DNA of 46,903 bases from Clostridia bacterium. Its GTDB lineage: Bacteria > Bacillota > Clostridia > Lachnospirales > Lachnospiraceae. The stretch is from NCBI GenBank assembly GCA_910575725.1, contig CAJTFE010000039.1, forward strand, positions 1 through 46,903. Direction: 5' to 3'. A program made the translations under genes and the position numbers. Below, piece after piece: positions 7,538 to 16,196 of the stretch; the first letter of the stretch is position 1, and every line of letters begins with the position of its first letter. Under the pieces are notes generated by a model. That model did no database searches, had not been told where the DNA came from, and worked only from the letters and a program-made list of their open reading frames with translations.

Positions 7538-7963
7538 ATGATAGATTTCAAAGACCGTACTTTTTGCCCAACCCTGGAGGAAATTGCAGAGACAGTTGGA
7601 AATCCCCTGTTTCGAACATTTTGTTCCGAAATAAAAGAAACCTACGGCGTAAGCGAAAAAATCGAATTCAGCTCCTGCAGCATGGAACCTGGATGGAATG
7701 TGAAGTTTAAAAAATCGGGAAAGGCCCTGTGCACCATTTATCTGAGAGAAGCCTATTTTACCGTTATGATCGTAGTGGGCCGGAAGGAAAAGGAGGCCGT
7801 GGAAGCCATGCTTCCGGAATGCAGCGCTGAAATACAGGAGATTTACCAAAAGACCCAGGAGGGGAATGGCCAGAGATGGCTTATGATTGACCTGGAGGAT
7901 CCCGGCGAAAGCTATGAGGATGTGCTCCGCCTTATTAAAATCCGGAGTGGGAAAGGAAGCTGA
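7538..7963 (+). CDS. DUF3788 domain-containing protein
   Basis: 141 residues. FSSCSMEPGWNVKFKKSGK, LCTIYLREAYFTVMIVVGRK and the C-terminal WLMIDLEDPGESYEDVLRLI identify DUF3788. The ATG at 7538 with ACGAGGTG upstream is chosen over an earlier in-frame ATG at 7460 that lies within the preceding gene. Role unknown; together with DUF1801 and DUF2200 it forms a run of small cytoplasmic proteins often annotated separately in gut Firmicutes. Confidence 0.8.
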   Translation: MIDFKDRTFCPTLEEIAETVGNPLFRTFCSEIKETYGVSEKIEFSSCSMEPGWNVKFKKSGKALCTIYLREAYFTVMIVVGRKEKEAVEAMLPECSAEIQEIYQKTQEGNGQRWLMIDLEDPGESYEDVLRLIKIRSGKGS

Positions 7964-7972
7964 GGCAGTTTT

Positions 7973-8323
7973 ATGGAAAAAGAAAAAGTATTTGCCATGA
8001 AATTTTCAAAAATCTACCCTCTGCTTGTACAAAAGGCAGAGCGGAAAAATCGTTCCAAAGAAGAGGTGGACGAAGTGATCTGCTGGCTTACGGGATATGA
8101 CCGGAAGGGGCTGGCCCGGCAGATAGAGAGGGAGACAGACTATGAAACCTTCTTCCGGGAGGCGCCGGCTATGAATCCCAACTGTTCCCTCATCAAAGGA
8201 AAGATCTGCGGCATAGCCGTAGAAGCCATCGGAGATCCCCTTATGCAGAAAATCCGCTATCTGGACAAGCTGGTAGATGAGCTGGCAAAGGGAAAGCCTA
8301 TGGAAAAGATTCTGCGTGCATGA
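7973..8323 (+). CDS. DUF2200 domain-containing protein
   Basis: 116 residues covering the whole DUF2200 family: [47 protein letters not shown] block (here [14 protein letters not shown]), and [20 protein letters not shown]. Function unknown. It starts 9 bp after DUF3788 with a weak GAGGCAG ribosome site, so it is probably translated by coupling in the same transcript; the GNAT gene follows 21 bp later. Confidence 0.85.
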   Translation: MEKEKVFAMKFSKIYPLLVQKAERKNRSKEEVDEVICWLTGYDRKGLARQIERETDYETFFREAPAMNPNCSLIKGKICGIAVEAIGDPLMQKIRYLDKLVDELAKGKPMEKILRA

Positions 8324-8344
8324 TACAGGAGAGGAGACGTTTCG

Positions 8345-8785
8345 ATGATAAGAAAGATGCAGGAGGAAGATTTGGGCGAAGTGGCACACATCTGGCTGGA
8401 CACCAATTTGAAAGCCCATTCGTTTATTGCATCCCAATACTGGAAGGACAATTTGGCTGCCGTAAAAGAGCAGCTTGCCCAGGCAGAAATATTTGTCTAT
8501 GAAGAAGGGGATAAAAACAAGATCAAAGGCTTTGTGGGACTGCAAGATCACTACATCGCCGGAATTTTTGTCCGAAGCAGCGCACAGTCCGGCGGCATCG
8601 GCAAGATACTCTTAGATTATTCCAAGAGCAGCCGGGAGCAGCTGACATTAAGCGTATACCAGAAGAACACAAGGGCAGTGAAATTCTACCAGAGAGAAGG
8701 CTTTCACATACAAAGAGAAGGCATGGATGAAAATACAGGAGAAAAAGAGTACGAGATGTGCTGGGACAGGAGCGCAGAGCCATGA
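8345..8785 (+). CDS. GNAT family N-acetyltransferase
   Basis: 146 residues with a GNAT fold. The N-terminal MIRKMQEEDLGEVAHIWL strand-helix, the acetyl-CoA-binding block AGIFVRSSAQSGGIGKILL (Q/R-x-x-G-x-G/A form), and the C-terminal LTLSVYQKNTRAVKFYQREG motif of small acetyltransferases of the PhnO/YjaB type are visible. CAGGAGAGGAG lies upstream. Its stop overlaps the beta-lactamase start by 4 bp (ATGA), so the two are coupled. The acceptor substrate cannot be read from sequence. Confidence 0.85.
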   Translation: MIRKMQEEDLGEVAHIWLDTNLKAHSFIASQYWKDNLAAVKEQLAQAEIFVYEEGDKNKIKGFVGLQDHYIAGIFVRSSAQSGGIGKILLDYSKSSREQLTLSVYQKNTRAVKFYQREGFHIQREGMDENTGEKEYEMCWDRSAEP

Positions 8786-9795
8786 AAACAAGAAAGCTTT
8801 TCTATAATTCAAAAATTCTGGCAGTATTATGCTTCTGTGTACTGACAGGCTGTTCCGGAGGTAATCCGGAAGAGAAGCCCATAAAAGACGAAGCCTCGTT
8901 TGAAGAAACAGCAGAAAGCCTCACAGAAAATCTGTCAGAGAATCCACCAGAGAATCTGTCAGAAAATCCATCAGAGAATCCGTCAGCAGATTCCGGAAAA
9001 CAGCCGTCTTTAGAGCCGGCTATCATAGAAGAGGACTGGTCAGCCTATTTTAACGGTATCAATGGCGCAGCGGTTCTCTACGATCCGGCTGACGGAGTAT
9101 ACCGGATCTACAATCAGGAGCTGGCACAGACCCGGCGCTCCCCATGTTCCACTTTCAAGATCATTTCTTCTTTGATTGCCCTGGAAAACGGAATCCTTGA
9201 CCCGGCGGCTTCTGTCCGGGAATGGAGCGGCGAGACATTCTGGAATGAACAGTGGAACCAGAACATGGATTTCGAACACGCATTCCGTGAATCCTGCGTC
9301 TGGTATTTCAGGGAAGTCATAGATGAGATAGGGCAGGAGCGTATGGCGGAAGGGCTTAGAGGGCTTTCTTACGGCAACTGCGACATTTCCGACTGGGAAG
9401 GGCGCCTCAACACCAACAATAACAATCGGGCCTTGACGGGCTTCTGGATTGAGTCCTCTCTGGCGATTTCGCCCAAGGAGCAGACAGAGGTGATGGAGCG
9501 TATCTTCGGGGAAAATTCCCTTTACACAGAAAAGAGCCGGGAACAGCTAAAGCAGGTTATGTACAGACAAGAAGAAAGCGGGACAGAGCTCTCTATCTAT
9601 GGAAAAACAGGGATGGGAAAGGCAGAGGGCGTGCTTGTGGACGCCTGGTACACCGGATTTGCGGAAAATGACAGCCGAGCCGTATATTTTTGCGTATATC
9701 TTGGAAGAACAGAGGATGAAATGGTATCCAGCGCCACGGCAAGAGAGATTGCAGTCCGGCTGATTTCCGACTTCTATGCAGATGAAATGAAATAA
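8782..9795 (+). CDS. class D beta-lactamase, lipoprotein-anchored
   Basis: 337 residues. The signal peptide ends in the lipobox LTGC (Cys24). Residues 45-70 are a Glu/Pro/Ser/Asn linker of repeated SENP units. The catalytic domain then shows all class D motifs: S-T-F-K at 123-126 (nucleophile Ser123, Lys126 to be carbamylated), S-C-V at 171-173, Y-G-N at 198-200 and K-T-G at 275-277. Length and motif spacing fit an OXA/CDD-like enzyme rather than the sensor domain of BlaR/MecR, because no N-terminal membrane protease is present. Predicted to hydrolyse penicillins at the outer face of the membrane. Start overlaps the GNAT stop (ATGA), with AGGAG upstream. Confidence 0.85.
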   Translation: MKTRKLFYNSKILAVLCFCVLTGCSGGNPEEKPIKDEASFEETAESLTENLSENPPENLSENPSENPSADSGKQPSLEPAIIEEDWSAYFNGINGAAVLYDPADGVYRIYNQELAQTRRSPCSTFKIISSLIALENGILDPAASVREWSGETFWNEQWNQNMDFEHAFRESCVWYFREVIDEIGQERMAEGLRGLSYGNCDISDWEGRLNTNNNNRALTGFWIESSLAISPKEQTEVMERIFGENSLYTEKSREQLKQVMYRQEESGTELSIYGKTGMGKAEGVLVDAWYTGFAENDSRAVYFCVYLGRTEDEMVSSATAREIAVRLISDFYADEMK

Positions 9796-9868
9796 GGCAG
9801 AAATGACGGCAGTAACTGGGAAAAAGGCTCACACACCGATTTTTAACAGGGAAGAAAGGAGCAGCCGC

Positions 9869-10456
9869 ATGGAAGAACGCTTAAAAAAGCAATTGGACTT
9901 TGCGCTGGAGATTGATAAGGAAAAAAATATATACCGCCAGACCCATTTGTCCGGCCGCGGCCGGAATGAAAACGATGCAGAGCACGCCTGGCATATGGCA
10001 GTCATGGCCTATCTTTTGCGGGAATACGCCAACGAAGAGGTTGACATAACAAAGGTAATGCTGATGTGCTTAATCCATGACATTGTAGAGATTGAAGCCG
10101 GAGATACCTATGCCTACGATGCAGAAAATCTCAAAACCCAGAAGGCGAGGGAGGACGCGGCAAAGGAAAAGCTCTATTCTATGCTCCCGGAGGATCAGAA
10201 GCGGGAGTTTACCGCCCTTTTTGATGAATTCGAGGAGTATAAGACGCCGGAGGCAAAGTATGCCCATGCCATGGACAATCTGCAGCCCCTGATTCTCAAC
10301 GACAGCAACAACGGCGGCGACTGGAAGGATCATGGAGTGACCGCAGAGCAGGTCTATGGACGGCAGAGAAAGACAAGACTGGGGTCGGAAAAGCTGTTTG
10401 AGGTGACAGATCAGATTATCCAAAAGCATATCAGAAAAGGGAATCTGAGAGAATAG
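9869..10456 (+). CDS. HD domain hydrolase (YfbR/HDDC2-like)
   Basis: 195 residues. An HD-superfamily metal site is clear: [14 protein letters not shown] (His39, His42), [12 protein letters not shown] (His70-Asp71) and HAMDNLQPL near residue 137. The overall pattern matches the YfbR/HDDC2 group, which includes 5'-deoxynucleotidases. GAAAGGAG at 9852-9859 selects the ATG at 9869; an earlier ATG at 9803 lacks a site. Likely a nucleotide phosphohydrolase in the cytoplasm; substrate not determined. Confidence 0.85.
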   Translation: MEERLKKQLDFALEIDKEKNIYRQTHLSGRGRNENDAEHAWHMAVMAYLLREYANEEVDITKVMLMCLIHDIVEIEAGDTYAYDAENLKTQKAREDAAKEKLYSMLPEDQKREFTALFDEFEEYKTPEAKYAHAMDNLQPLILNDSNNGGDWKDHGVTAEQVYGRQRKTRLGSEKLFEVTDQIIQKHIRKGNLRE

Positions 10457-10484
10457 ACATCAACTCTTTTCTGCACAATTTCTA

Positions 10485-10513
10485 TTGCCACCCAAACCCA
10501 TTTGTGGTATGAT
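10485..10513 (+). promoter_or_regulatory. sigma-A promoter of glnS
   Basis: TTGCCA (10485-10490), 17-bp spacer, TATGAT (10508-10513) with TGG extension. A leader of about 100 nt follows, containing a 7-bp hairpin (GTTCCTG with CAGGAAC, 10563-10590) shortly before the ribosome site. No T-box antiterminator sequence is present. Confidence 0.65.
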
Positions 10514-10616
10514 TTTCACAGTCAAAATGGTATTGCGCAAAAATAAAGAGACGTGCAGCAATTGTTCCTGGCCGCAGAGTGAACAGGAACCGGCAGTCAC
10601 ATTCGAGGAGGGCGTT

Positions 10617-12284
10617 ATGGAAAACGAAGTAACCAGCAAACATTTTATAGAGCAGATGATAGATAAGGATTTAGCTGAAGGCGTATACGACACTGTGCAC
10701 ACCCGGTTTCCGCCGGAGCCCAACGGCTATCTCCACATCGGCCACGCCAAGTCCATACTTTTAAACTACGGTCTGGCCCAGAAATATAACGGCAAATTCA
10801 ACATGCGCTTTGACGACACCAACCCCACCAAGGAAAAGGTCGAGTTTGTAGAGTCCATCAAAGCCGACATAGAATGGCTGGGAGCCGACTGGGAGGATCG
10901 CCTTTTCTTTGCCTCCGACTACTTTGAAGCCATGTACGAGGCAGCAGTCAAGCTCATCAAAAAGGGAAAAGCCTTTGTCTGTGATCTCACGGCAGAGGAG
11001 ATCCGGGCTTACCGGGGAACTTTAACCGAGCCGGGCAAAGAAAGCCCCTATCGTAACAGAAGCATAGAAGAAAACCTGGAGCTTTTCGAAGCCATGCGCG
11101 CCGGAAAATATGCTGACGGACAGAAGGTGCTCAGAGCCAAGATTGATATGGCGTCCCCCAACATCAACATGAGGGATCCCGTGATCTACCGGGTAGCCCA
11201 TATATCCCATCACAACACGGGAGACAAATGGTGCATCTACCCTATGTACGACTTTGCGCACCCCATCGAGGACGCCATCGAGGGCATCACCCACTCTATC
11301 TGCACCTTGGAGTTTGAAGATCACCGTCCGTTATACGATTGGGTCGTAAAAGAGCTGGAATATCCCGTTCCGCCCCGTCAGATCGAGTTTGCAAAGCTCT
11401 ATCTCACCAACGTGGTAACGGGAAAACGCTATATTAAAAAGCTGGTAGAAGAAGGCATCGTGGACGGCTGGGACGATCCGCGCCTTGTCTCCATTGCGGC
11501 TCTTCGCAGAAGAGGCTTCACTCCGGAATCCATCCGCATGTTCGTAGACCTCTGCGGTATTTCCAAGAGCCAGTCCTCCGTAGACTATGCCATGCTGGAG
11601 TATTGTATCCGCGAGGATCTAAAGCTTAAGCGCCCAAGACTGATGGCAGTCCTGGATCCCATCAAGCTTATCATCGACAACTATCCCGAGGGGCAGGTGG
11701 AATATCTGGACGCAGCCAACAATCTGGAAAATGAAGACCTTGGAAGCCGTAAGATCCCCTTCTGCAGGGAGCTCTATATCGAGCGCGAAGACTTTATGGA
11801 AGAGCCGCCGAAAAAGTATTTCCGTCTCTTCCCCGGCAACGAAGTCCGCTTAATGCATGCCTACTTTGTAAAATGCGAAAGCTTTGTCAAGGACGAGAAC
11901 GGACGCATCACCGAGGTGCACTGCACCTATGATCCAGAGACAAAAGCCGGAAGCGGCTTCACCGGACGAAAAGTAAAGGGAACCATCCACTGGGTGCCGG
12001 TTCCCTGCGCCATGACCGCCGAAGTCCGCCTGTATGAAAACATCATAGACGAGGAGAAGGGCGTTTACAATGAGGACGGAAGCCTCAACCTGAATCCCAA
12101 TTCCCTGACCGTGGTAGAGAAGGCTTATCTGGAGCCGGGCTTTGAGGGCGCAAAGCCCTACGACAGCTACCAGTTTGTGCGCAACGGCTTTTTCTGTGTG
12201 GACGCAAGAGACACCACAGAAGAAAAGCTGGTATTTAACCGGATTGTATCCCTGAAAAGCTCCTTCAAGCTGCCAAAGGCATAG
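10617..12284 (+). CDS. glnS: glutaminyl-tRNA synthetase
   Basis: 555 residues, full length for bacterial GlnRS. It charges tRNA-Gln with glutamine using ATP. The class I signature [15 protein letters not shown] is near residue 35; the Gln-specific [24 protein letters not shown] and [19 protein letters not shown] blocks follow, and the C-terminal anticodon-binding beta-barrels are complete ([19 protein letters not shown]). The second catalytic signature is atypical: the usual MSKR reads [12 protein letters not shown]. An in-frame ATG further upstream is ignored because GAGGAGG sits before 10617. Monocistronic between its own promoter and terminator. Confidence 0.95.
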   Translation: MENEVTSKHFIEQMIDKDLAEGVYDTVHTRFPPEPNGYLHIGHAKSILLNYGLAQKYNGKFNMRFDDTNPTKEKVEFVESIKADIEWLGADWEDRLFFASDYFEAMYEAAVKLIKKGKAFVCDLTAEEIRAYRGTLTEPGKESPYRNRSIEENLELFEAMRAGKYADGQKVLRAKIDMASPNINMRDPVIYRVAHISHHNTGDKWCIYPMYDFAHPIEDAIEGITHSICTLEFEDHRPLYDWVVKELEYPVPPRQIEFAKLYLTNVVTGKRYIKKLVEEGIVDGWDDPRLVSIAALRRRGFTPESIRMFVDLCGISKSQSSVDYAMLEYCIREDLKLKRPRLMAVLDPIKLIIDNYPEGQVEYLDAANNLENEDLGSRKIPFCRELYIEREDFMEEPPKKYFRLFPGNEVRLMHAYFVKCESFVKDENGRITEVHCTYDPETKAGSGFTGRKVKGTIHWVPVPCAMTAEVRLYENIIDEEKGVYNEDGSLNLNPNSLTVVEKAYLEPGFEGAKPYDSYQFVRNGFFCVDARDTTEEKLVFNRIVSLKSSFKLPKA

Positions 12285-12313
12285 GCGGAAACATAAGAGA
12301 ACAAAACAAAATA

Positions 12314-12374
12314 GCTGTCGGGAAAGATGAGATCAGAAATGAAGGATGCTGTCTTTCCCGGCAGCCGCTTTTTA
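12314..12374 (+). terminator. terminator after glnS
   Basis: GCTGTCGGGAAAGA pairs with TCTTTCCCGGCAGC (one mismatch) around a 24-base loop and is followed by CGCTTTTTAT. Confidence 0.7.
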
Positions 12375-12470
12375 TACGCAGCCCCGTGCAGAGGAAAACC
12401 AGCTTAAAAACCTCTGCGCTGCAGCAAAGCTTTTTAAAATTATCTGTCTCCACACAAAAGGTACAATCAA

Positions 12471-13907
12471 ATGCAGGAACTAACCATCGCCCTAACCCCA
12501 AAAAGCAAAATCCCCTTATACGAACAAATCTACACCTACATCAAGCAAGACATCCAGACCGGCCGCATCAAAGCAAAAGAAAAGCTTCCAAGCAGCCGCG
12601 CTCTGTCCGCCTGTCTGGAGGTAAGCCGCAGCACCGTAGATCTGGCCTACGAACAACTGGTGTCAGAAGGCTACTTAGAATCCATTCCCTGCAAAGGCTA
12701 CTACGCCTGCCAGATAGAAGAGCTCTTCCGGTTTCAAAAAGAGACAGCCGCAGGCTTCCAGACTTCTGTCAAGGCGGAACCTGCCTGTGATTATGACTTT
12801 ACCCCCAGCGGCATAGATCTGGACAGCTTCCCCTACGGAACCTGGCGCAAAATCACCCGGAACATCCTGCTTGACGACAACAAAGACTTGTTTCAGTTAG
12901 GAGATCCCAAGGGAGAGTGGGAGCTTCGCAAGACAATCACCAGTTATCTCCACCAGGCCCGGGGCGTCAACTGCCGTCCGGAGCAAGTGGTGATAGGAGC
13001 TGGAAACGACTACCTGCTCCTTCTTTTGTCTGCAATTCTCGGATGCAATCGTAGAATAGCCATGGAAACGCCCACCTACAAGCACGCATACAAAATCTTT
13101 GCCCGGCTTGGCTTTGCGCTCTGTACCATCCCTATGGACGCCTCCGGCATGCAGGCCTCTGGGCTTGAACAGTCGGGAGCCGGAATCGCCTATGTGATGC
13201 CCTCCCACCAGTATCCACTGGGAATCGTAATGCCCATCAAACGCCGCCTGGAGCTCCTTTCCTGGGCAGCAGGAGAAGAGGGACGGTACATTATCGAGGA
13301 CGATTACGACAGCGAGTTCCGCTACAAGGGGAAGCCGATCCCGGCCCTTTGCGCAACGGATCCAAGGGGAAAGGTTATCTATCTGGGAACCTTCTCCAAG
13401 TCTATAGCTCCTGCCATCCGAATCAGCTACCTGGTTCTTCCGGAGGGGCTGCTTAGGGACAGTGAAGCCATTCTTCATACGTTTTCCTCCACCGTGTCCC
13501 GGATTGACCAGATGATTCTGAATCAGTTTCTGAAGGAAGGGCACTATGAACGGCATCTCAACCGGATGCGGACTATCTATGGAAGAAAGCACGAACTTCT
13601 TTTAGGCGAGCTGAAAAAAATGTCCCATTTCTGCCATGTTACCGGCGAACATGCCGGCGTTCATTTGTTGGTGGAATTTACGAACGGCATGACAGAGAGA
13701 GAAGGTATCGAGAGGGCCAGAGACCAGGGCGTAAAGGTGTATCCCCTCTCAGAATATGAGATAGGGAATCCGGGAGAGGGCCGGGGGCAGACAGGCCGGA
13801 AGCCAACCGTCATCCTGGGCTACGCCACATTACCGGAGAAGGGGATAGCAGAAGCGGCCGAAAGACTGTATCAAGCATGGAGCGGTCGGAAAAGGGAAAA
13901 TAAGTAA
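12471..13907 (+). CDS. MocR/PdxR-type regulator: GntR DNA-binding domain fused to aminotransferase fold
   Basis: 478 residues. Residues 10-80 are a GntR winged helix (PLYEQIYTYIKQDIQTGRI, LPSSRALSACLEVSRSTVDL). From about residue 105 follows a fold-type I aminotransferase domain with IIEDDYDSEFRYKG and the PLP-lysine block GTFSKSIAPAIRISYL. MocR proteins use bound PLP as effector, often controlling vitamin B6 synthesis (PdxR) or amino-acid/GABA pathways; no pdxS/pdxT or target gene lies next to it, so its regulon is unknown. The ribosome site is weak (AAAGGT). Flanked by terminators on both sides, so transcribed alone. Confidence 0.9.
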   Translation: MQELTIALTPKSKIPLYEQIYTYIKQDIQTGRIKAKEKLPSSRALSACLEVSRSTVDLAYEQLVSEGYLESIPCKGYYACQIEELFRFQKETAAGFQTSVKAEPACDYDFTPSGIDLDSFPYGTWRKITRNILLDDNKDLFQLGDPKGEWELRKTITSYLHQARGVNCRPEQVVIGAGNDYLLLLLSAILGCNRRIAMETPTYKHAYKIFARLGFALCTIPMDASGMQASGLEQSGAGIAYVMPSHQYPLGIVMPIKRRLELLSWAAGEEGRYIIEDDYDSEFRYKGKPIPALCATDPRGKVIYLGTFSKSIAPAIRISYLVLPEGLLRDSEAILHTFSSTVSRIDQMILNQFLKEGHYERHLNRMRTIYGRKHELLLGELKKMSHFCHVTGEHAGVHLLVEFTNGMTEREGIERARDQGVKVYPLSEYEIGNPGEGRGQTGRKPTVILGYATLPEKGIAEAAERLYQAWSGRKRENK

Positions 13908-13965
13908 AAAAGAAAAACTGGGTCTGCTTTTGTGGAAAATATACAAAAGCATGGCCTTCTTTTTT
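13906..13965 (+). terminator. terminator after the MocR gene
   Basis: AAAAAAGAA...GGTCTGCTTTTGT pairs with ACAAAAGCATGGCC...TTCTTTTTT, a long A/T-flanked hairpin that would stop transcription in both directions. Confidence 0.65.
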
Positions 13966-14003
13966 ATATCTGAATCGAGTTGCACAAAATAGAAAGAGAA
14001 GCG

Positions 14004-14017
14004 TGAAATTAATTTCA
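14004..14017. promoter_or_regulatory. perfect 14-bp palindrome, candidate operator of the PTS/sulfotransferase operon
   Basis: TGAAATTAATTTCA is perfectly palindromic and is centred about 24 bp upstream of the -35 box at 14034. That position suits an activator. The SorC-family regulator encoded in the operon is the obvious candidate; this is inference. Confidence 0.4.
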
Positions 14018-14033
14018 AAAAACCTGCGAATGA

Positions 14034-14062
14034 TTGACGATGTTTCATTTATATTTTATGAT
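14034..14062 (+). promoter_or_regulatory. sigma-A promoter of the PTS-sulfotransferase-thioredoxin operon
   Basis: TTGACG (14034-14039), 17-bp spacer, TATGAT (14057-14062). The leader of about 150 nt up to the EIIC start contains no convincing gene or riboswitch. Confidence 0.65.
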
Positions 14063-14215
14063 GAACCTAACGCGCGTGAAGGAAAAAGTAACCAAGGAAA
14101 TACTGAGTAAAAAGACAGGGATTTTACAAAAGAACTCTCCAAAGCCTTTCATCACATCATAAATCCGGACACAAAAAGCTTCCGAGAGTACTGCACAAAA
14201 GAAAGTAGGGAAGAA

Positions 14216-15646
14216 ATGAATCTTATTACAAGTATCTGGAACGTAATGTTCAACAACATCCTATCCCAGCCGGCCATTTTTATCGGCCTTATCGTTGTCA
14301 TAGGATATATCCTCTTAAAAAGAAAATGGTACGAGGTTGCCGCCGGATTTATCAAAGCCGTAGTCGGATATCAGATTCTGCAGCTTGGCGCTTCAGCCCT
14401 TAAAAATACGGTTGACCCGCTTTTGAAGGGAATCCAGCAGAAATGGTCTGTAGACGCCGTAGTGATTGACCCCAATTTCGGCCTGACAGCGGCCAACAGT
14501 GCACTGGAAAGCATCGGGGTTACGACCTCCTTTGCCATGATAACGCTGCTGATTGCATTTGTCTGGAACATTGTACTGGTATTTTTCCGGAAGTACACGA
14601 AAGTCCGGACGCTCTTTACCACCGGGCACATTATGGTAAAGCAGTCGACTGTGGCAACCTGGATTATCTTCCTCCTGATTCCGGATCTTCGGAATATGGG
14701 CGGAATCATACTCATCGGTCTTTTGTGCGGCACTTACTGGTCCGTATTTTCCAATCTGACCGTAGAGGCTACCCAGGAGCTGACGGAAGGATCCGGATTC
14801 GCCATCGGCCATCAGCAGATGCTCGGCGTATGGTTTGCCTACCGGTTCGGCGGTTTGTTCAAGGGAAAGGAGAAAAAGCAGGAGGAGAAGGAGCTTAAAC
14901 TGGGCGGCGCTTTAAAGGTTCTGGATGATTATGTCGTATCTACCACCTTGATTATGCTTTTGTTCTTCGGAGTGATTATGGTGATCCTGGGGCCGGATCT
15001 GATGCGCCAGGTAGACGAAGCCAACTTTGGAAATCTCACCTTCCCTGTGTATATTTTCCAGAGATGTACATCCTTTGCCGTATCACTGGTGGTATTGAAA
15101 ACGGGTATCCGTATGTTCGTAGGAGAGATGGTAGAGTCCTTCGAGGGAATCTCAGGTTCCATCTTAAAGGGTTCTCTTCCGGCCGTAGACTGTGCGGCAA
15201 CCTACTCCTTCGGCGATCCCAACGCTGTAACCCTGGGTTTCCTTTTCGGCGCCCTGGGACAGGTAATCGCCATTGTGGGACTGCTTGTTTTCAAGTCGCC
15301 CTTGATGATTATTCCGGGCTTTGTGCCGCTGTTCTATGACAATGCCACCATCGGTCTCTACGCCAATATGAAAGGCGGCTTTCGGGCGCTGCTTGTATGC
15401 TGCCTTGGATCGGGGCTTTTGCAGGTACTGGGAAGCGCCGCGGCGATTATGCTGTTCCAGATGGGCCCCTTCGGCGGCTATGTAGGCAATCTGGACTGGG
15501 CGACGCTGTGGCCGGCTATGGGAGCTGTTATGAAGTATCTCACTGTGCCGGGGGCAGTGGTATGCATCATCGGAATGCTCATCATTCCGCAGCTCCAGTA
15601 TCGGAGAAACAAGAAGGATTACTTTACCCTCGGTATGGAGGATTAA
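14216..15646 (+). CDS. PTS system EIIC component, ascorbate (SgaT/UlaA) family
   Basis: 476 residues with about eleven hydrophobic segments and the UlaA/SgaT family pattern: FIGLIVVIGYILLKRKWYEV at the N-terminus, VGYQILQLGASAL, FGLTAANSALESIG, FTTGHIMVKQSTV, VPLFYDNATIGLYAN. This membrane channel moves the sugar in concert with EIIB phosphorylation. UlaA relatives carry L-ascorbate, but many homologues serve other carbohydrates. GGGAAGAA precedes the ATG. First gene of an operon with EIIB 234 bp downstream (separated by tandem hairpin elements); no EIIA is in the window, so it must come from elsewhere. Confidence 0.88.
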   Translation: MNLITSIWNVMFNNILSQPAIFIGLIVVIGYILLKRKWYEVAAGFIKAVVGYQILQLGASALKNTVDPLLKGIQQKWSVDAVVIDPNFGLTAANSALESIGVTTSFAMITLLIAFVWNIVLVFFRKYTKVRTLFTTGHIMVKQSTVATWIIFLLIPDLRNMGGIILIGLLCGTYWSVFSNLTVEATQELTEGSGFAIGHQQMLGVWFAYRFGGLFKGKEKKQEEKELKLGGALKVLDDYVVSTTLIMLLFFGVIMVILGPDLMRQVDEANFGNLTFPVYIFQRCTSFAVSLVVLKTGIRMFVGEMVESFEGISGSILKGSLPAVDCAATYSFGDPNAVTLGFLFGALGQVIAIVGLLVFKSPLMIIPGFVPLFYDNATIGLYANMKGGFRALLVCCLGSGLLQVLGSAAAIMLFQMGPFGGYVGNLDWATLWPAMGAVMKYLTVPGAVVCIIGMLIIPQLQYRRNKKDYFTLGMED

Positions 15647-15660
15647 ATCACAATAAGAAA

Positions 15661-15867
15661 CAGCAGCACTTAAAATTTGCACAGAAGAATTTACGGACGC
15701 AAGGATTTGCGGGCGGAAATACTTCTGGATAAGGTGCACATTTTAAGTGCTGCGGAACTGGAAACAGCAGCACTTAAAATTTGCACAGAAGAATTTACGG
15801 ACGCAAGGATTTGCGGACGGAAATACTTCTGGATAAGGTGCACATTTTAAGTGCTGCGGAACTGGAA
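15661..15867 (+). repeat. two tandem 104-nt hairpin elements (family A) before the EIIB gene
   Basis: Units 15661-15764 and 15765-15867 differ at one base (15712 G, A in the second). Each unit has an outer stem, GCAGCACTTAAAAT-x-TGCAC with its complement; an inner stem, AGAAG...CTTCT enclosing ATTTACGG...CGGAAAT; and an apical stem, CGCAA-GGAT-TTGCG. The tail GCGGAACTGGAA follows. In the second unit the tail continues as TAGGAGG, the ribosome site of the EIIB gene. The related unit at 20929-21031 has different but self-complementary arms around the same core. Confidence 0.8.
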
Positions 15868-15880
15868 TAGGAGGACAAAG

Positions 15881-16162
15881 ATGTTAAAAGTATTAGTTGC
15901 ATGCGGATGCGGAATGGGAAGTTCACAGTTATTAAAGAAAAACTGCTCAACAGTATTAAAGAACCTCGGTGTAGAGCACACCGTTCATCACACCAGTATT
16001 GACGAAGCAAAGTCCACAGCCCACGATTATGATTTAATCGTAGTAGGAGAGAACTTTGTAAGCCATCTGAAGGTAAAAGAGGGAACCATCGTAGTTGGCC
16101 TTAAAAACCTGATGAATAAAAAGGAATTGGAAACAAAGCTCAAAGAAAGCGGAATTGTATAA
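15881..16162 (+). CDS. PTS system EIIB component, ascorbate/lactose type
   Basis: 93 residues, full length for a UlaB-like EIIB. The phosphocysteine loop reads A-C-G-C-G-M-G-S-S, with Cys8 aligning with the phosphorylated cysteine and the P-loop running to Ser15. The Rossmann-like core continues with DYDLIVVGENFVSHL. It receives phosphate from EIIA and passes it to the sugar carried by the upstream EIIC. Translation starts at the ATG at 15881, 6 nt after TAGGAGG at the end of a family A hairpin element. SorC regulator follows after 34 bp. Confidence 0.9.
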   Translation: MLKVLVACGCGMGSSQLLKKNCSTVLKNLGVEHTVHHTSIDEAKSTAHDYDLIVVGENFVSHLKVKEGTIVVGLKNLMNKKELETKLKESGIV

Positions 16163-16196
16163 AAGTCAGTTATTTTACAGATAGGAGTTATGCGTT

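Noticed and set aside
10514..10616. T-box riboswitch upstream of glnS
   Set aside because: No T-box consensus (GGGTGGNACCGCG-like), no specifier stem and the leader is only about 100 nt.
14060..14164. 35-codon ORF in the PTS leader
   Set aside because: It starts inside the -10 region of the predicted promoter, has no ribosome site and no recognisable product.
15661..15867. possible CRISPR array
   Set aside because: Only two long contiguous copies with no spacers; each is a self-complementary 104-nt unit.
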